The notes beneath the pieces are model-generated. The model made no database searches. It was not told the DNA's origin and saw only the letters and a program-made list of their open reading frames with translations. DNA of 33,313 bases from Rhodocyclaceae bacterium (GTDB lineage Bacteria > Pseudomonadota > Gammaproteobacteria > Burkholderiales > Rhodocyclaceae). The DNA lies in NCBI GenBank assembly GCA_024709955.1, contig JANJVS010000172.1, positions 1-33,313 of the forward strand, given 5' to 3'. The translations under genes and the position numbers were made by a program. Shown piece after piece: positions 16,237-23,991 of the stretch (its first letter is position 1; every line of letters begins with the position of its first letter).

Positions 16237-17487
16237 CTATCCGCGCTCCGGCAATGCGATCGCGTCGCCCTTGCTGTAGCGGTAGTCGTTGAAGATGTGC
16301 TCGGCCGACAGCAAGGCGTAGCTGTCATCCGGCAGGCGCCGGGTGGTGTCCTTGAGCCGATAGGTATAGTGGCCGCAGGTCCACAGGTCGAAGTTGCGCA
16401 TGTGGGTGCACAGGCAGGTCTTGTCCCAGACCCGGATTTTCTTCTCATCCGGATGGACGGCGATTTCGCGGTTGTAGGCCTGGATGTACTGGCAATTGCC
16501 GTTGGCGTCGAGCAGGTAGCCGTAGGCCTCGCAGTTCGGACGGATGCCGCTGCCGATGGCCGGGCTGCTCTTCAGCATGCGCATCGGATAGCCGGTGGGC
16601 GAAATGCCATTGACCTCGATGTCGTCTTCGTTGGCCTTGAAGTATTCCTGCTTGACCTCGTCGGGCAAGCCGCATTCCCGCGCGACGGTAAAGCGGGTGG
16701 CCACCTGCACGGCGGCGGCACCGTTCTCCAGAAACGTGGTGGCATCACCGCCGGTGAAGATGCCGCCGGCGGGGATCAGCGGGATGGCGAGCTTTTCGGC
16801 GGCGAGCCAGAGGCGAATCTCGGCGACGATCGCGGCAAGATCGAACTTCGCCCAGTCCATGCCGAAGCCGAGGTGCCCGCCGGCCAGCGGCCCTTCGACC
16901 ACGACGAAGTCGGGCAGTCTTCCGGTGCGTGCGCTCTTTTTCAGGAACAGCTGCAAGGCGCGCAGCGAGGAAACGATGATGCCCAGCTTGACGTCGCGAA
17001 AGCGCGGATGGTCTTCCATCAAGGCGAACGAACCGAGATGCAGCCCGGCGGCCAGCGTGATGCCATCGATGCCCGCGTCCAGCGCGCTGCGCAGACGCAC
17101 GCGCAGGGTCTCCTTCGGCGCGTTCATCGTCAGCTTTTCCATGCAGTTGATGAAGATCAGGCCGCCGCCGCGCTTCGCCTCCATGGTGCGGCCGACGTGC
17201 ATCTGCGTCGCCTCGGCGAGCAGCGCCAGGTCGAACTGCACGTCCGACTTGTCCTCGTTGGCGACGTTGTATTTGTACTGCTGGAGCTTGTCCTTGACGA
17301 AGCGCGTCTTGAAGCGCCGGTCGGCGACCGTCGGCACCATCGCGTCGGAAATATGCCCGATGCCGCCGAGCCTAGCCGCTTCCAGCGCCAGTTCGGCGGT
17401 GGAAATATCCACACCCATGCCGCCGATGACGATGGGTACCAACTCGTGCTGCCCCAAGCGCAGGCGGAAATCGTCTACACATTTCAT
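16237..17487 (-). CDS. nitronate monooxygenase family flavoprotein
   Basis: The 416-residue TIM-barrel flavoprotein belongs to the 2-nitropropane dioxygenase/nitronate monooxygenase family, which uses FMN to oxidise alkyl nitronates. Visible marks are the N-terminal PIVIGGMGVDIS, the central VVEGPLAGGHLGFG with the catalytic-type His, IPAGGIFTGGDA for phosphate binding, and GAAAVQVATRF. A C-terminal extension of about 110 residues has several cysteines (RPNCEAYGY, GNCQYIQAY, KTCLCTHMRNFDLWTCGHY). It may bind a metal or iron-sulfur cluster; this is less common in the family. The gene lies 38 bp upstream of the MCP-tip-like gene and probably heads the operon. Its exact substrate is unknown. Confidence 0.85.
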   Translation of the reverse strand: MKCVDDFRLRLGQHELVPIVIGGMGVDISTAELALEAARLGGIGHISDAMVPTVADRRFKTRFVKDKLQQYKYNVANEDKSDVQFDLALLAEATQMHVGRTMEAKRGGGLIFINCMEKLTMNAPKETLRVRLRSALDAGIDGITLAAGLHLGSFALMEDHPRFRDVKLGIIVSSLRALQLFLKKSARTGRLPDFVVVEGPLAGGHLGFGMDWAKFDLAAIVAEIRLWLAAEKLAIPLIPAGGIFTGGDATTFLENGAAAVQVATRFTVARECGLPDEVKQEYFKANEDDIEVNGISPTGYPMRMLKSSPAIGSGIRPNCEAYGYLLDANGNCQYIQAYNREIAVHPDEKKIRVWDKTCLCTHMRNFDLWTCGHYTYRLKDTTRRLPDDSYALLSAEHIFNDYRYSKGDAIALPERG

Positions 17488-17578
17488 TGTCGATGTCCAC
17501 GACCGCGCCCGACGGTTCGTCCGTCCCTGATGGTGGTGCGGCCTAAGTTATAGACCGCGAATGATAGCCGATGACGCC

Positions 17579-17607
17579 CCCACCGTCCCACCAGCGCCGA
17601 CTTTTTA
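17579..17607 (-). repeat. dispersed 27-bp repeat, copy F (phaC stop)
   Basis: On the minus strand it reads TAAAAAGTCGGCGCTGGTGG then GACGGTGGG. The phaC stop TAA (17607-17605) is its first triplet, just as copy D merges with the hemN stop. The remainder lies in the gap before the nitronate monooxygenase gene. Confidence 0.85.
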
Positions 17608-19338
17608 GCTTTCCAGCACGTAGGTTCCGGGCGCATCCGCCACAGCGGGGTATTTCTTGTTGGCCAGCGCCGGCGGCTCGCCCAGGACACCGGACTGGGG
17701 CTTGAGCCAATTCATCCAGTCTTGCCACCAGCTGCCGGCATGATGTTCCGCCCGCTCCTGCCATTCTTCGGCGCTATCGTGGCGCTCGGCGCCGCCGACC
17801 CAGTATTCGCGCTTCGGCGGCGTCACCACGGGGTTGACGATGCCGAGGATGTGGCCGGAACTCGACAGCACATAGCGCTTCGGCCCCGACACGAAATTGT
17901 TCAGGCGGTAGGCCTGTTTCCACGGCGCGATATGGTCGTCCGCTGCGGCCACGGCATACACCGGCTGGACGATGCGCGTCAGATCGACGGGATAGCCGGC
18001 GACCTCGATGGCATCCCTCTTGATCAGCTTGTTGTCGAGATAGAAGTTGCGTAAGTACCAAGTATGCATCTTCGCCGGCATGCGCGTGGTGTCCATGTTC
18101 CAGTAAAGGACATCGAAGGGCGGCGGCGCCTCGCCGTAGAGATAGCCATGCACCACGTAATGCCAGATCAGGCTGTTCGAGCGCAACAGCCGGAAGGCGG
18201 CGGCCATCTCCTTGCCGTCCAGAAAGCCCTTCTGTTCCATGTTGCGGGCGAGGAAGTGGAAGCTTCCTTCGTCGAGAAAGACCTCGATATCGCCAGGCTT
18301 GTGGTAGTCCACCAGGGTAGTAAAGAAGGTGGCGCTCGCCACCGGCACCTCCTGGGGCGCATGGCGCCGGTTGGCCCAGGCCATGTAGGCCGCAAGCGCC
18401 GCGCCGCCGATGCAATAGCCGGCGGCATGAATCTTCTCGCTCTTCGCGATGCTGCGCACCGCCTCGACCGCCGTCGCGATGCCCTCGCTCAGGTAATCAT
18501 CGAAACCAACGTCGGCGAGTTCCGCCCCGGGATTCTTCCAGCTGGTGATATAGACGTCGAAGCCCTGGTCGAGCAGGAATTTGACCATGCTCTTCTTGGG
18601 CGTCAGATCGAGAATGTAGAACTTGTTGATCCACGGTGTGACGATGAGGAGCGGCACCCGATATGTCTGGGCAGCGGTGGGCGTGTAGTGGATCAGCTCC
18701 AACAGCCGGTTGCGCAGCACCACCTTGCCCGGCGTGGTGGCCAGATTGCCGCCGACCTGGAAATCGTCCGGCCGGGTCATGCGGATATTGCCGGCCTGCA
18801 GGTCGTCGATGAAATTGCGCATTCCGCGCAGCAGGCTCTCGCCATTGGTCTCGACCGCCTTGCGCATCGCCACCGGATTGGTGAGCAGGAAATTGGTCGG
18901 CGCCATGGCATTCAGCCATTTCCGCCACCAGAACGCGGCCCGGCGGCGGTCCCGGTTGGACAAGCCGGGCGTCTGGTACAGCATGTCCTGAATATGGTGA
19001 GTGGCCATCAGATACCACTCCTTGGTGACGTCCCAGGTCGCCGAGTCCTGCCAGACGCTGTCGGCGAACCGATTGTCGTCCGGATTGGGCGAAACGACAT
19101 CGTCGCATGGCAACCCCAGCATGCGCTGCCAGGAATGCCACTGCAGGGCCAGCATCCGGGTGGAAAAATCCGAGGCCGCCTCCGCCAGCTCTTGCGGGTG
19201 CATCAACCACGCCAGCTGCGCATGCACCAGCGGCATGGCCACGCCCAGCGGATCCAGATTCGCTTCCACCGCCTCATGAACCGCGCGGAAGGTGCGATGA
19301 GGCGCCACCGCGCTTGTCGAAAGTTTGCTTGTTGTCAT
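17605..19338 (-). CDS. phaC: class I poly(3-hydroxyalkanoate) synthase
   Basis: The 577-residue enzyme polymerises (R)-3-hydroxyacyl-CoA into storage polyester at granule surfaces. The lipase-like box GYCIGG holds the catalytic cysteine (about residue 309). The catalytic Asp lies in AAADDHIAPW and the His in SSSGHILGIVNP. The N-terminal block and the TPWINKFYILDL segment are typical. Its length matches class I single-subunit synthases. Start ATG 19338 has AGGAGA upstream, and a TATGAT -10 lies at 19391-19386 on the minus strand. No phaA or phaB is adjacent; a short-chain dehydrogenase occurs only 10 kb away. Its stop codon is fused to repeat copy F. Confidence 0.95.
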   Translation of the reverse strand: MTTSKLSTSAVAPHRTFRAVHEAVEANLDPLGVAMPLVHAQLAWLMHPQELAEAASDFSTRMLALQWHSWQRMLGLPCDDVVSPNPDDNRFADSVWQDSATWDVTKEWYLMATHHIQDMLYQTPGLSNRDRRRAAFWWRKWLNAMAPTNFLLTNPVAMRKAVETNGESLLRGMRNFIDDLQAGNIRMTRPDDFQVGGNLATTPGKVVLRNRLLELIHYTPTAAQTYRVPLLIVTPWINKFYILDLTPKKSMVKFLLDQGFDVYITSWKNPGAELADVGFDDYLSEGIATAVEAVRSIAKSEKIHAAGYCIGGAALAAYMAWANRRHAPQEVPVASATFFTTLVDYHKPGDIEVFLDEGSFHFLARNMEQKGFLDGKEMAAAFRLLRSNSLIWHYVVHGYLYGEAPPPFDVLYWNMDTTRMPAKMHTWYLRNFYLDNKLIKRDAIEVAGYPVDLTRIVQPVYAVAAADDHIAPWKQAYRLNNFVSGPKRYVLSSSGHILGIVNPVVTPPKREYWVGGAERHDSAEEWQERAEHHAGSWWQDWMNWLKPQSGVLGEPPALANKKYPAVADAPGTYVLES

Positions 19339-19385
19339 ATCCGCTCTCCTTGGCGATGCGCCGCGATCCCGCCAAACTGATCCGC

Positions 19386-19391
19386 ATCATA
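19386..19391 (-). promoter_or_regulatory. putative -10 of phaC
   Basis: The minus strand reads TATGAT, 47 bp upstream of the phaC start. No strong -35 is visible 16-18 bp further upstream, so an activator may be needed. Confidence 0.4.
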
Positions 19392-19464
19392 TTTGCATCA
19401 CACGACACACTTGTTACCTGGTGCACACTGCCTGTCGGGGTGATCGTGGCGCATGGGATTGCGC

Positions 19465-19470
19465 TATGAT
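19465..19470 (+). promoter_or_regulatory. putative -10 upstream of the universal stress gene
   Basis: TATGAT on the plus strand would start transcription near 19477. The FNR box at 19496-19509 would then lie about 26 bp downstream of the start, a position that favours repression. The -35 region is weak. Confidence 0.4.
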
Positions 19471-19495
19471 TGTGACGAGGGGCGCGGCTGGCGTG

Positions 19496-19509
19496 TTGAT
19501 CTGCATCAA
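19496..19509. promoter_or_regulatory. perfect FNR/Dnr box upstream of usp-hemerythrin
   Basis: TTGATCTGCATCAA is a perfect FNR palindrome. Its centre is only 39 bp from the usp start codon. Class II activation would put the transcription start at about 19544, inside the gene, so its position suggests repression or an unusual promoter arrangement. It is 158 bp from phaC. Confidence 0.85.
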
Positions 19510-19541
19510 CCACCGCCATGCGCAGAAAAGGAGATCGCCAA

Positions 19542-19985
19542 ATGTTCAAACATATCCTGGTTCCGACCGACGGCTCGCCGCTCTCGACTGAAACAGCGAA
19601 GCGCGCGATTGCGTTCGCGGCCGAGGCCGGCGCGCGCGTCACGTTCTTCTACGCCAAGCCGGAATATCCGGTCGCCTTCTACGGCGAGGGTGCGCTGATC
19701 GATCCGACCACGCCGGAGAAATTCGCCGAAATGGCAGACCAGCAGGCGCGCGAAATACTCGGCAAGTGTGAGCAGCTGGCGCAGGCGGCTAACGTTCCCT
19801 GCGCGGCGCTAGCGGTAACCAGCGACATTCCCTACGAAGCCATCATCGAGGGTGCCAAGACAGCTAATTGCGATCTCATTTTCATGGCATCGCACGGCCG
19901 CCGCGGCTTCAGCGGCCTGCTGCTCGGCTCGGAAACCCAGAAGGTTCTGACGCACTCGAACATTCCCGTTTTGGTTTACCGCTAG
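19542..19985 (+). CDS. universal stress protein (UspA family)
   Basis: The 147-residue cytoplasmic protein is a single Usp domain. It starts MFKHILVPTDGSPLS and has the ATP-binding type loop ASHGRRGFSGLLLGSETQKVL near the C-terminus, ending IPVLVYR. A good ribosome site (AAAGGAG) lies before ATG 19542; the frame extends eight codons upstream but without support. The family protects cells in growth arrest and low oxygen. It is 7 bp upstream of a hemerythrin gene and preceded by an FNR box, which ties it to the oxygen response. Confidence 0.93.
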   Translation: MFKHILVPTDGSPLSTETAKRAIAFAAEAGARVTFFYAKPEYPVAFYGEGALIDPTTPEKFAEMADQQAREILGKCEQLAQAANVPCAALAVTSDIPYEAIIEGAKTANCDLIFMASHGRRGFSGLLLGSETQKVLTHSNIPVLVYR

Positions 19986-19992
19986 CAGAAAA

Positions 19993-20580
19993 ATGCTCAA
20001 CCAGGCGCTGGCCATCATTCACGACGAACATCGCTCCCTCGGCGCCGTTCTGCATGGCTTGCGTTTTCTTGTCAGGGAAATGCAGGAAAAAGGGGCTCAA
20101 CCGGAGTTCAAGCTGCTCTGGGCGATGCTCTACTACATGGACGCGTTTTCGGAGCGGCTGCACAATCCGAAGGAGGAAGCGTATCTTTTTGCCAAGCTGA
20201 AGGCACGCACCCGCGCAGCCGATGAAACTATCGCCATGCTGGAGCACCAGCATGGCGATAGTATCGATCATGTGCGCCGGCTGGAGCAGGCGCTAGGACA
20301 TCTTGAGGCTGGGATACCGGGAAGCCTGGATGCGTTTGCAAAAGCCGCCGAGACGCAAATCGAAGAAGCCTGGCAGCACATGAATCTCGAAGAGAGGGTC
20401 GTCATTCCATTGGCCAAGAAATACTTGACCACGGAGGACTGGGTCGAGATAGCCGAGGCATTTGGCGAAAACGGCGATCCACGCTTCGATGAAAAACTGG
20501 ACCACGAATTCCGTGACTTGTTCTCGCGGATAGTCAACCTCGCGCCGCCCCCTATAGGAGTAGGTCCTCCTCAAGTGTAA
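19993..20580 (+). CDS. hemerythrin-domain protein (second copy type)
   Basis: The 195-residue protein is helical and carries hemerythrin-type motifs: IIHDEHRSLGAVLHGL, RLHNPKEEAYLF, EHQHGDSIDHVRRLE and HMNLEERVVIPLA. These give the His and Glu residues of a di-iron site. It differs clearly from the hemerythrin at 14298-14759, so the two are not recent duplicates. It follows usp by 7 bp and probably depends on that gene for translation, since no ribosome site is visible. Bases 20227-20262 inside the gene form a perfect 16-bp hairpin. The role is probably O2 or NO binding. Confidence 0.85.
   Translation: MLNQALAIIHDEHRSLGAVLHGLRFLVREMQEKGAQPEFKLLWAMLYYMDAFSERLHNPKEEAYLFAKLKARTRAADETIAMLEHQHGDSIDHVRRLEQALGHLEAGIPGSLDAFAKAAETQIEEAWQHMNLEERVVIPLAKKYLTTEDWVEIAEAFGENGDPRFDEKLDHEFRDLFSRIVNLAPPPIGVGPPQV
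20227..20262 (+). repeat. perfect 16-bp inverted repeat inside a coding region
   Basis: ACTATCGCCATGCTGG (20227-20242) and CCAGCATGGCGATAGT (20247-20262) are exact reverse complements around the loop AGCA. The segment is translated as TIAMLEHQHGDS in the hemerythrin. A perfect stem this long is unexpected in coding DNA and would form a very stable mRNA hairpin. Confidence 0.9.
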
Positions 20581-20586
20581 GGAGGC

Positions 20587-20618
20587 GGACAGATACCGCC
20601 GCCGGCGGCTATCTGTCC
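20587..20618. terminator. hairpin between convergent hemerythrin and DUF3149 genes
   Basis: GGACAGATA (20587-20595) pairs with TATCTGTCC (20610-20618) around a GC-only palindromic core (GCCGCCGGCGGC). It starts seven bases after the hemerythrin stop and 16 bases before the end of the minus-strand small gene. It probably ends or separates both convergent transcripts, though no U tract follows. Confidence 0.6.
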
Positions 20619-20633
20619 CGTGCCGCGAAAGGA

Positions 20634-20780
20634 TCAGTGCTTCGACGCGTTCTTCTCGTCTTCGTCCATTTTTTTCTTGGCGTAGCCATATACATAGACG
20701 ACAAACACCGCCGCGAAGCCGATAGTGAATACGCTCAGCAGACCGATGTCAGTACCGAATAGTAATTTCAGAGCCTCCAT
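20634..20780 (-). CDS. DUF3149-type small membrane protein
   Basis: A 48-residue protein: MEALKLLFGTDIGLLSVF, then one hydrophobic helix (residues 12-33) and a charged tail KKKMDEDEKNASKH. The LLFGTDIGLLS start is characteristic of the DUF3149 family of single-helix proteins. GGGGAGA lies at ribosome-site distance before ATG 20780. It follows ccoH by 35 bp at the end of the cbb3 locus, so it may be an accessory or assembly peptide of the oxidase, but no function is established. Confidence 0.8.
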   Translation of the reverse strand: MEALKLLFGTDIGLLSVFTIGFAAVFVVYVYGYAKKKMDEDEKNASKH

Positions 20781-20815
20781 GTGCAATTCTCCCCTAGTTG
20801 ATTGACAAACGACTA

Positions 20816-21355
20816 CTACGACTTGCGCTTCTCGGCGGTGTCCCCACCCCCGATCAGCGATTCGGCGGCGGCAGGCAATACGATGCTCCCCATCAACCGC
20901 CAGGTCCTCGCGTCATCCTCGACCAGCACCAGCCAATGCCCCGCCGCAGGCAGCCGAAAGTTTCCGGCATAGGCATCTCCGTCGCGCTCAAGCATGACTT
21001 TCTGATCCATCCCCGCGCGGGTCGGATGGGACAGGGTTACGGCAATACTCGGCGGAAAGGCGGCGTCCGCTTGCCGACTGAGGAGACGAACACGCATGCT
21101 CGACTCGGTGAGGCGAAGGCCCGCCTGCAATCCCAGCGCCTCCGCGCGGCGGCTGCGCGAAAGGGTTTCCCCCGCCGCTTGCCCCTGCTTGTAATAGTCC
21201 TCGGTCACCAAGCCATCGCTGCTGCGCACCGCCAACCAGGCAGTCGTGATACCGGCGACGATGACGATGAACGGACCGATCATCAATAACCAAGGCCAGG
21301 GCTCCCGATACCAAGGTTTGGCCCGTAGTGTTGCTGCAGTGATTATCGTCGTCAT
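20816..21355 (-). CDS. ccoH: cbb3 oxidase assembly protein CcoH (FixH)
   Basis: The 179-residue protein has one N-terminal membrane helix (about residues 20-43, PWLLMIGPFIVIVAGITT) followed by the FixH signature EDYYKQGQA and a periplasmic beta-rich domain. CcoH is needed for stable assembly of the cbb3 complex and interacts with the oxidase subunits. It lies 23 bp downstream of ccoG, so the two are co-transcribed. Confidence 0.9.
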   Translation of the reverse strand: MTTIITAATLRAKPWYREPWPWLLMIGPFIVIVAGITTAWLAVRSSDGLVTEDYYKQGQAAGETLSRSRRAEALGLQAGLRLTESSMRVRLLSRQADAAFPPSIAVTLSHPTRAGMDQKVMLERDGDAYAGNFRLPAAGHWLVLVEDDARTWRLMGSIVLPAAAESLIGGGDTAEKRKS

Positions 21356-21378
21356 ATAGCGCCTCTAGTTGTCCAGTT

Positions 21379-22800
21379 TCAGGGCATCAGGAAGGTGGCT
21401 TTTTCGTGCACCGCCATCTTTTCGTTGTCCTGTGCTTTCACGTCGAAATAGATCGTGTGCGACCCCTTCTTCCCGGATTCGGGAGGAACTCGCACCGCAT
21501 AAGAGAAACTCTTGGTGGTCGCCGGCGGCACCTCCAGGGTGGCATCGCCTTCCAACTTGATGCCATCGAGGCCAACCACGGTAATCACATAGCGATGGGA
21601 ATGCTCGGAGACGTTCATGACCTGGAGCCGATAGACGTTCTCGACGAGTCCGCCTTCGACCTCGCGGGCCAGAATGGCTCGGTCGCGAATCACGTTCACA
21701 CGCAGATCGGGTTTGTTGGCGATGCCCCAGAGCAGCCCAAGGGTAATGGCGATCAGGATTACCGTGTAGATGATGATGCGCGGGCGGACGATGTGACCGA
21801 TGATTTCCTTGCGCCCCCAGTGCTTTTCCAGTGCGTTCTCGGTGGTGTAGCGAATCAGCCCTTTCGGATAATTCATCTTCTCCATCACGTCGTCGCAGGC
21901 GTCGATGCACGCGGCGCAGCCAATGCACTCGTATTGCAGGCCCTTGCGGATGTCGATACCGGTCGGGCATACCTGGACGCAGATCCCGCAGTCGACGCAA
22001 TCACCCTTGCCAAGGCTTCGCGGATCGACTCCCTTCTTGCGCTGGCCACGCGGTTCTCCGCGCTCCACATCGTAGGTGATGACCAGGGTATCGGGGTCGA
22101 ACATCACGCTCTGGAAGCGCGCATACGGACACATGTAGAGACATACCTGCTCGCGCATGATGCCGGCGAACAGGTAGGTCATGAAAGCGTAGAAGAAAAT
22201 CCAGAAGGTCTCCCACGGCCCGAGATTCCAGGACCAGAACTCATCCCAGAGTACGGTGATCGGGGTGAAATAGCCGACCAGCGTAAAGCCGGTCCAGAGC
22301 GAGAACAAGGCCCAGGCACCATATTTCAGGGCGCGCAGACGGATTTTGCGAGCATCCACCGGCGCCTTATCCAGCTTTATGCGCGCACCACGGTCGCCTT
22401 CAATTTTTTGCTCTATCCAGAGAAATATCTCCGTATAGACGGTCTGCGGACAGGCATAGCCACACCACAAGCGACCAGCCACGGCCGTGAACAGGAACAA
22501 GGCATAGGCCGAGATAATCAGGATGATGGCAAGGAAGAAAACATCCTGGGGCCACAAAACCAGACCGAAAATGTAGAACTTGCGCTCGACCAAATTCAGC
22601 AGAACGGCGGGCCTGTCGTTCCAGGTAAGCCAAGGTAGCCCGTAATAGAGCAGCTGGGTAAGCCAGACCAGCGCCCAGCGCCAGCTGGCAAAGAAACCGG
22701 TGACTGCGCGCGGGTGAATCTTCTTGCGGGATTGATAAAGCGATTCGGAGCCTTCAGCTGCGGGGGTGGCAGTCTGACTATTGGGGGTGGGCTGATCCAT
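21379..22800 (-). CDS. ccoG: ferredoxin-type protein CcoG (FixG/RdxA)
   Basis: The 473-residue protein has about five membrane helices and two [4Fe-4S] cluster motifs in a cytoplasmic loop, CVDCGICVQVCPTG and CIGCAACIDACD. WCGYACPQTVYTE in the membrane part is typical of the family. The C-terminal domain is immunoglobulin-like and periplasmic. CcoG is reported to reduce copper for delivery to the cbb3 oxidase. The start ATG 22800 has no strong ribosome site. It lies 195 bp from ccoP with a hairpin in between, so it may have a separate promoter or depend on read-through. Confidence 0.94.
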   Translation of the reverse strand: MDQPTPNSQTATPAAEGSESLYQSRKKIHPRAVTGFFASWRWALVWLTQLLYYGLPWLTWNDRPAVLLNLVERKFYIFGLVLWPQDVFFLAIILIISAYALFLFTAVAGRLWCGYACPQTVYTEIFLWIEQKIEGDRGARIKLDKAPVDARKIRLRALKYGAWALFSLWTGFTLVGYFTPITVLWDEFWSWNLGPWETFWIFFYAFMTYLFAGIMREQVCLYMCPYARFQSVMFDPDTLVITYDVERGEPRGQRKKGVDPRSLGKGDCVDCGICVQVCPTGIDIRKGLQYECIGCAACIDACDDVMEKMNYPKGLIRYTTENALEKHWGRKEIIGHIVRPRIIIYTVILIAITLGLLWGIANKPDLRVNVIRDRAILAREVEGGLVENVYRLQVMNVSEHSHRYVITVVGLDGIKLEGDATLEVPPATTKSFSYAVRVPPESGKKGSHTIYFDVKAQDNEKMAVHEKATFLMP

Positions 22801-22944
22801 TTTATTGAATACTCAAGGGCAGGTTATGTGCAATGACTTGCAACGATGCTAATTACTTTACTAGCGTTTTCGGCAATCCCCTGAAATTGCCATACTCTTA
22901 TCCCTCACCCGCCTTCGCTTACGCGCCCCCTGAGTGCGGATGAG

Positions 22945-22971
22945 ATTCCCGGCCAGACACTGGCCGGGAAT
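22945..22971 (-). terminator. 12-bp perfect hairpin between ccoP and ccoG
   Basis: ATTCCCGGCCAG (22945-22956) pairs with CTGGCCGGGAAT (22960-22971) around ACA, 25 bp after the ccoP stop. No U tract follows on the minus strand. It is likely a transcript-end stabiliser or partial terminator that sets ccoNOQP apart from ccoGH, a usual way to make structural subunits in excess. Confidence 0.6.
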
Positions 22972-22995
22972 TCATGAAACGATTACAGCGACTAC

Positions 22996-23979
22996 TTATT
23001 GCTGCTCGGCTGCTGCAGGCTCTGCGGCAGGCGCCACTTCCGCGACCGGCGCGGGAGCAACGGGCTTAACGCCGCCACCGAGGCCCCAAACATAGGCGGT
23101 CAGCAGATGAATCTTGGCTTCGCCCAGGAACTCGCCAAAGGCGGGCATCTGGTTCTGGCGACCGTGGGTAACCGTCTCGATCATGCTGTCCTCGCGCGAG
23201 CTGTACAGCCAGACCTTGTCGGTCAAGTTCGGGTAACCGGCATCCTGGTTACCCTTCCCATCCGGGCCGTGACAGGCCGCGCAGGCCTGCGGATAGAGTT
23301 CCTGGCCACGTTGGGCACGAGCGGAATCCGCAGTCAAGCCGGAGAGGGAGCGCACATAGTGCACAACGTCCTTGACCTGCTCGGCGTCCATGTCAGGCTT
23401 GGTGCCCTTTGGGGTCATGAAGCCGGTACGACCCGCCGCGATGGTCTCCTTGATCTTCTCGGGCGTACCGCCCCAGAGCCAGTCGCCATCCTTGAGGTTC
23501 GGGAAGCTCGGCTGGCCGCCGGCATCACCGCCATGGCACTGGGCGCAATAGGTCTGGAACAGACGCGCACCCATTTCCTTGGCTTCCTGATTGGCGGCAA
23601 CGGTCATCACGTCCTGCTTCAGGAACTGGTTGAACTTGGGGCCGTATTGCTGTTCGGCGGCAGCCATTTCCGCGTCGTACTGACCGCGCATGGTCCAGCC
23701 GAAGGAACCGGTATTGCTGCCGAGACCCGGATAAAGCGCAAGATAAACCAAGGCAAATATCACGGTGATGTAGAACATCCAGCGCCACCAGTTCGGCAGC
23801 GGGTTGCTGTACTCCTCGAGAGTCTCGTCCCAGACATGCCCGGTTACTTCGCCGGGCTTGTGGGTGGCGGAGCTTTGCATCCAAAGAAAGACCGCGCAGC
23901 CGATAACGCTGACTGCGACGATCACGACCACGTAGAGGTTCCAGAAACCGACGAGGTCACCCGTATTATTGAAATTCAT
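22996..23979 (-). CDS. ccoP: cbb3 oxidase di-heme cytochrome c subunit CcoP
   Basis: The 327-residue subunit has two N-terminal membrane helices (about residues 8-32 and 65-85) joined by the GHVWDETLEEYSNPLPNWW motif. Two cytochrome c domains follow, with heme sites CAQCH and CAACH. The tail is rich in Ala, Pro and Glu. It passes electrons to CcoO and the catalytic subunit in the cytoplasmic membrane. A GGGAT ribosome site precedes ATG. It follows ccoQ by 12 bp. Confidence 0.97.
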   Translation of the reverse strand: MNFNNTGDLVGFWNLYVVVIVAVSVIGCAVFLWMQSSATHKPGEVTGHVWDETLEEYSNPLPNWWRWMFYITVIFALVYLALYPGLGSNTGSFGWTMRGQYDAEMAAAEQQYGPKFNQFLKQDVMTVAANQEAKEMGARLFQTYCAQCHGGDAGGQPSFPNLKDGDWLWGGTPEKIKETIAAGRTGFMTPKGTKPDMDAEQVKDVVHYVRSLSGLTADSARAQRGQELYPQACAACHGPDGKGNQDAGYPNLTDKVWLYSSREDSMIETVTHGRQNQMPAFGEFLGEAKIHLLTAYVWGLGGGVKPVAPAPVAEVAPAAEPAAAEQQ

Positions 23980-23991
23980 GGCAAATCCCTT

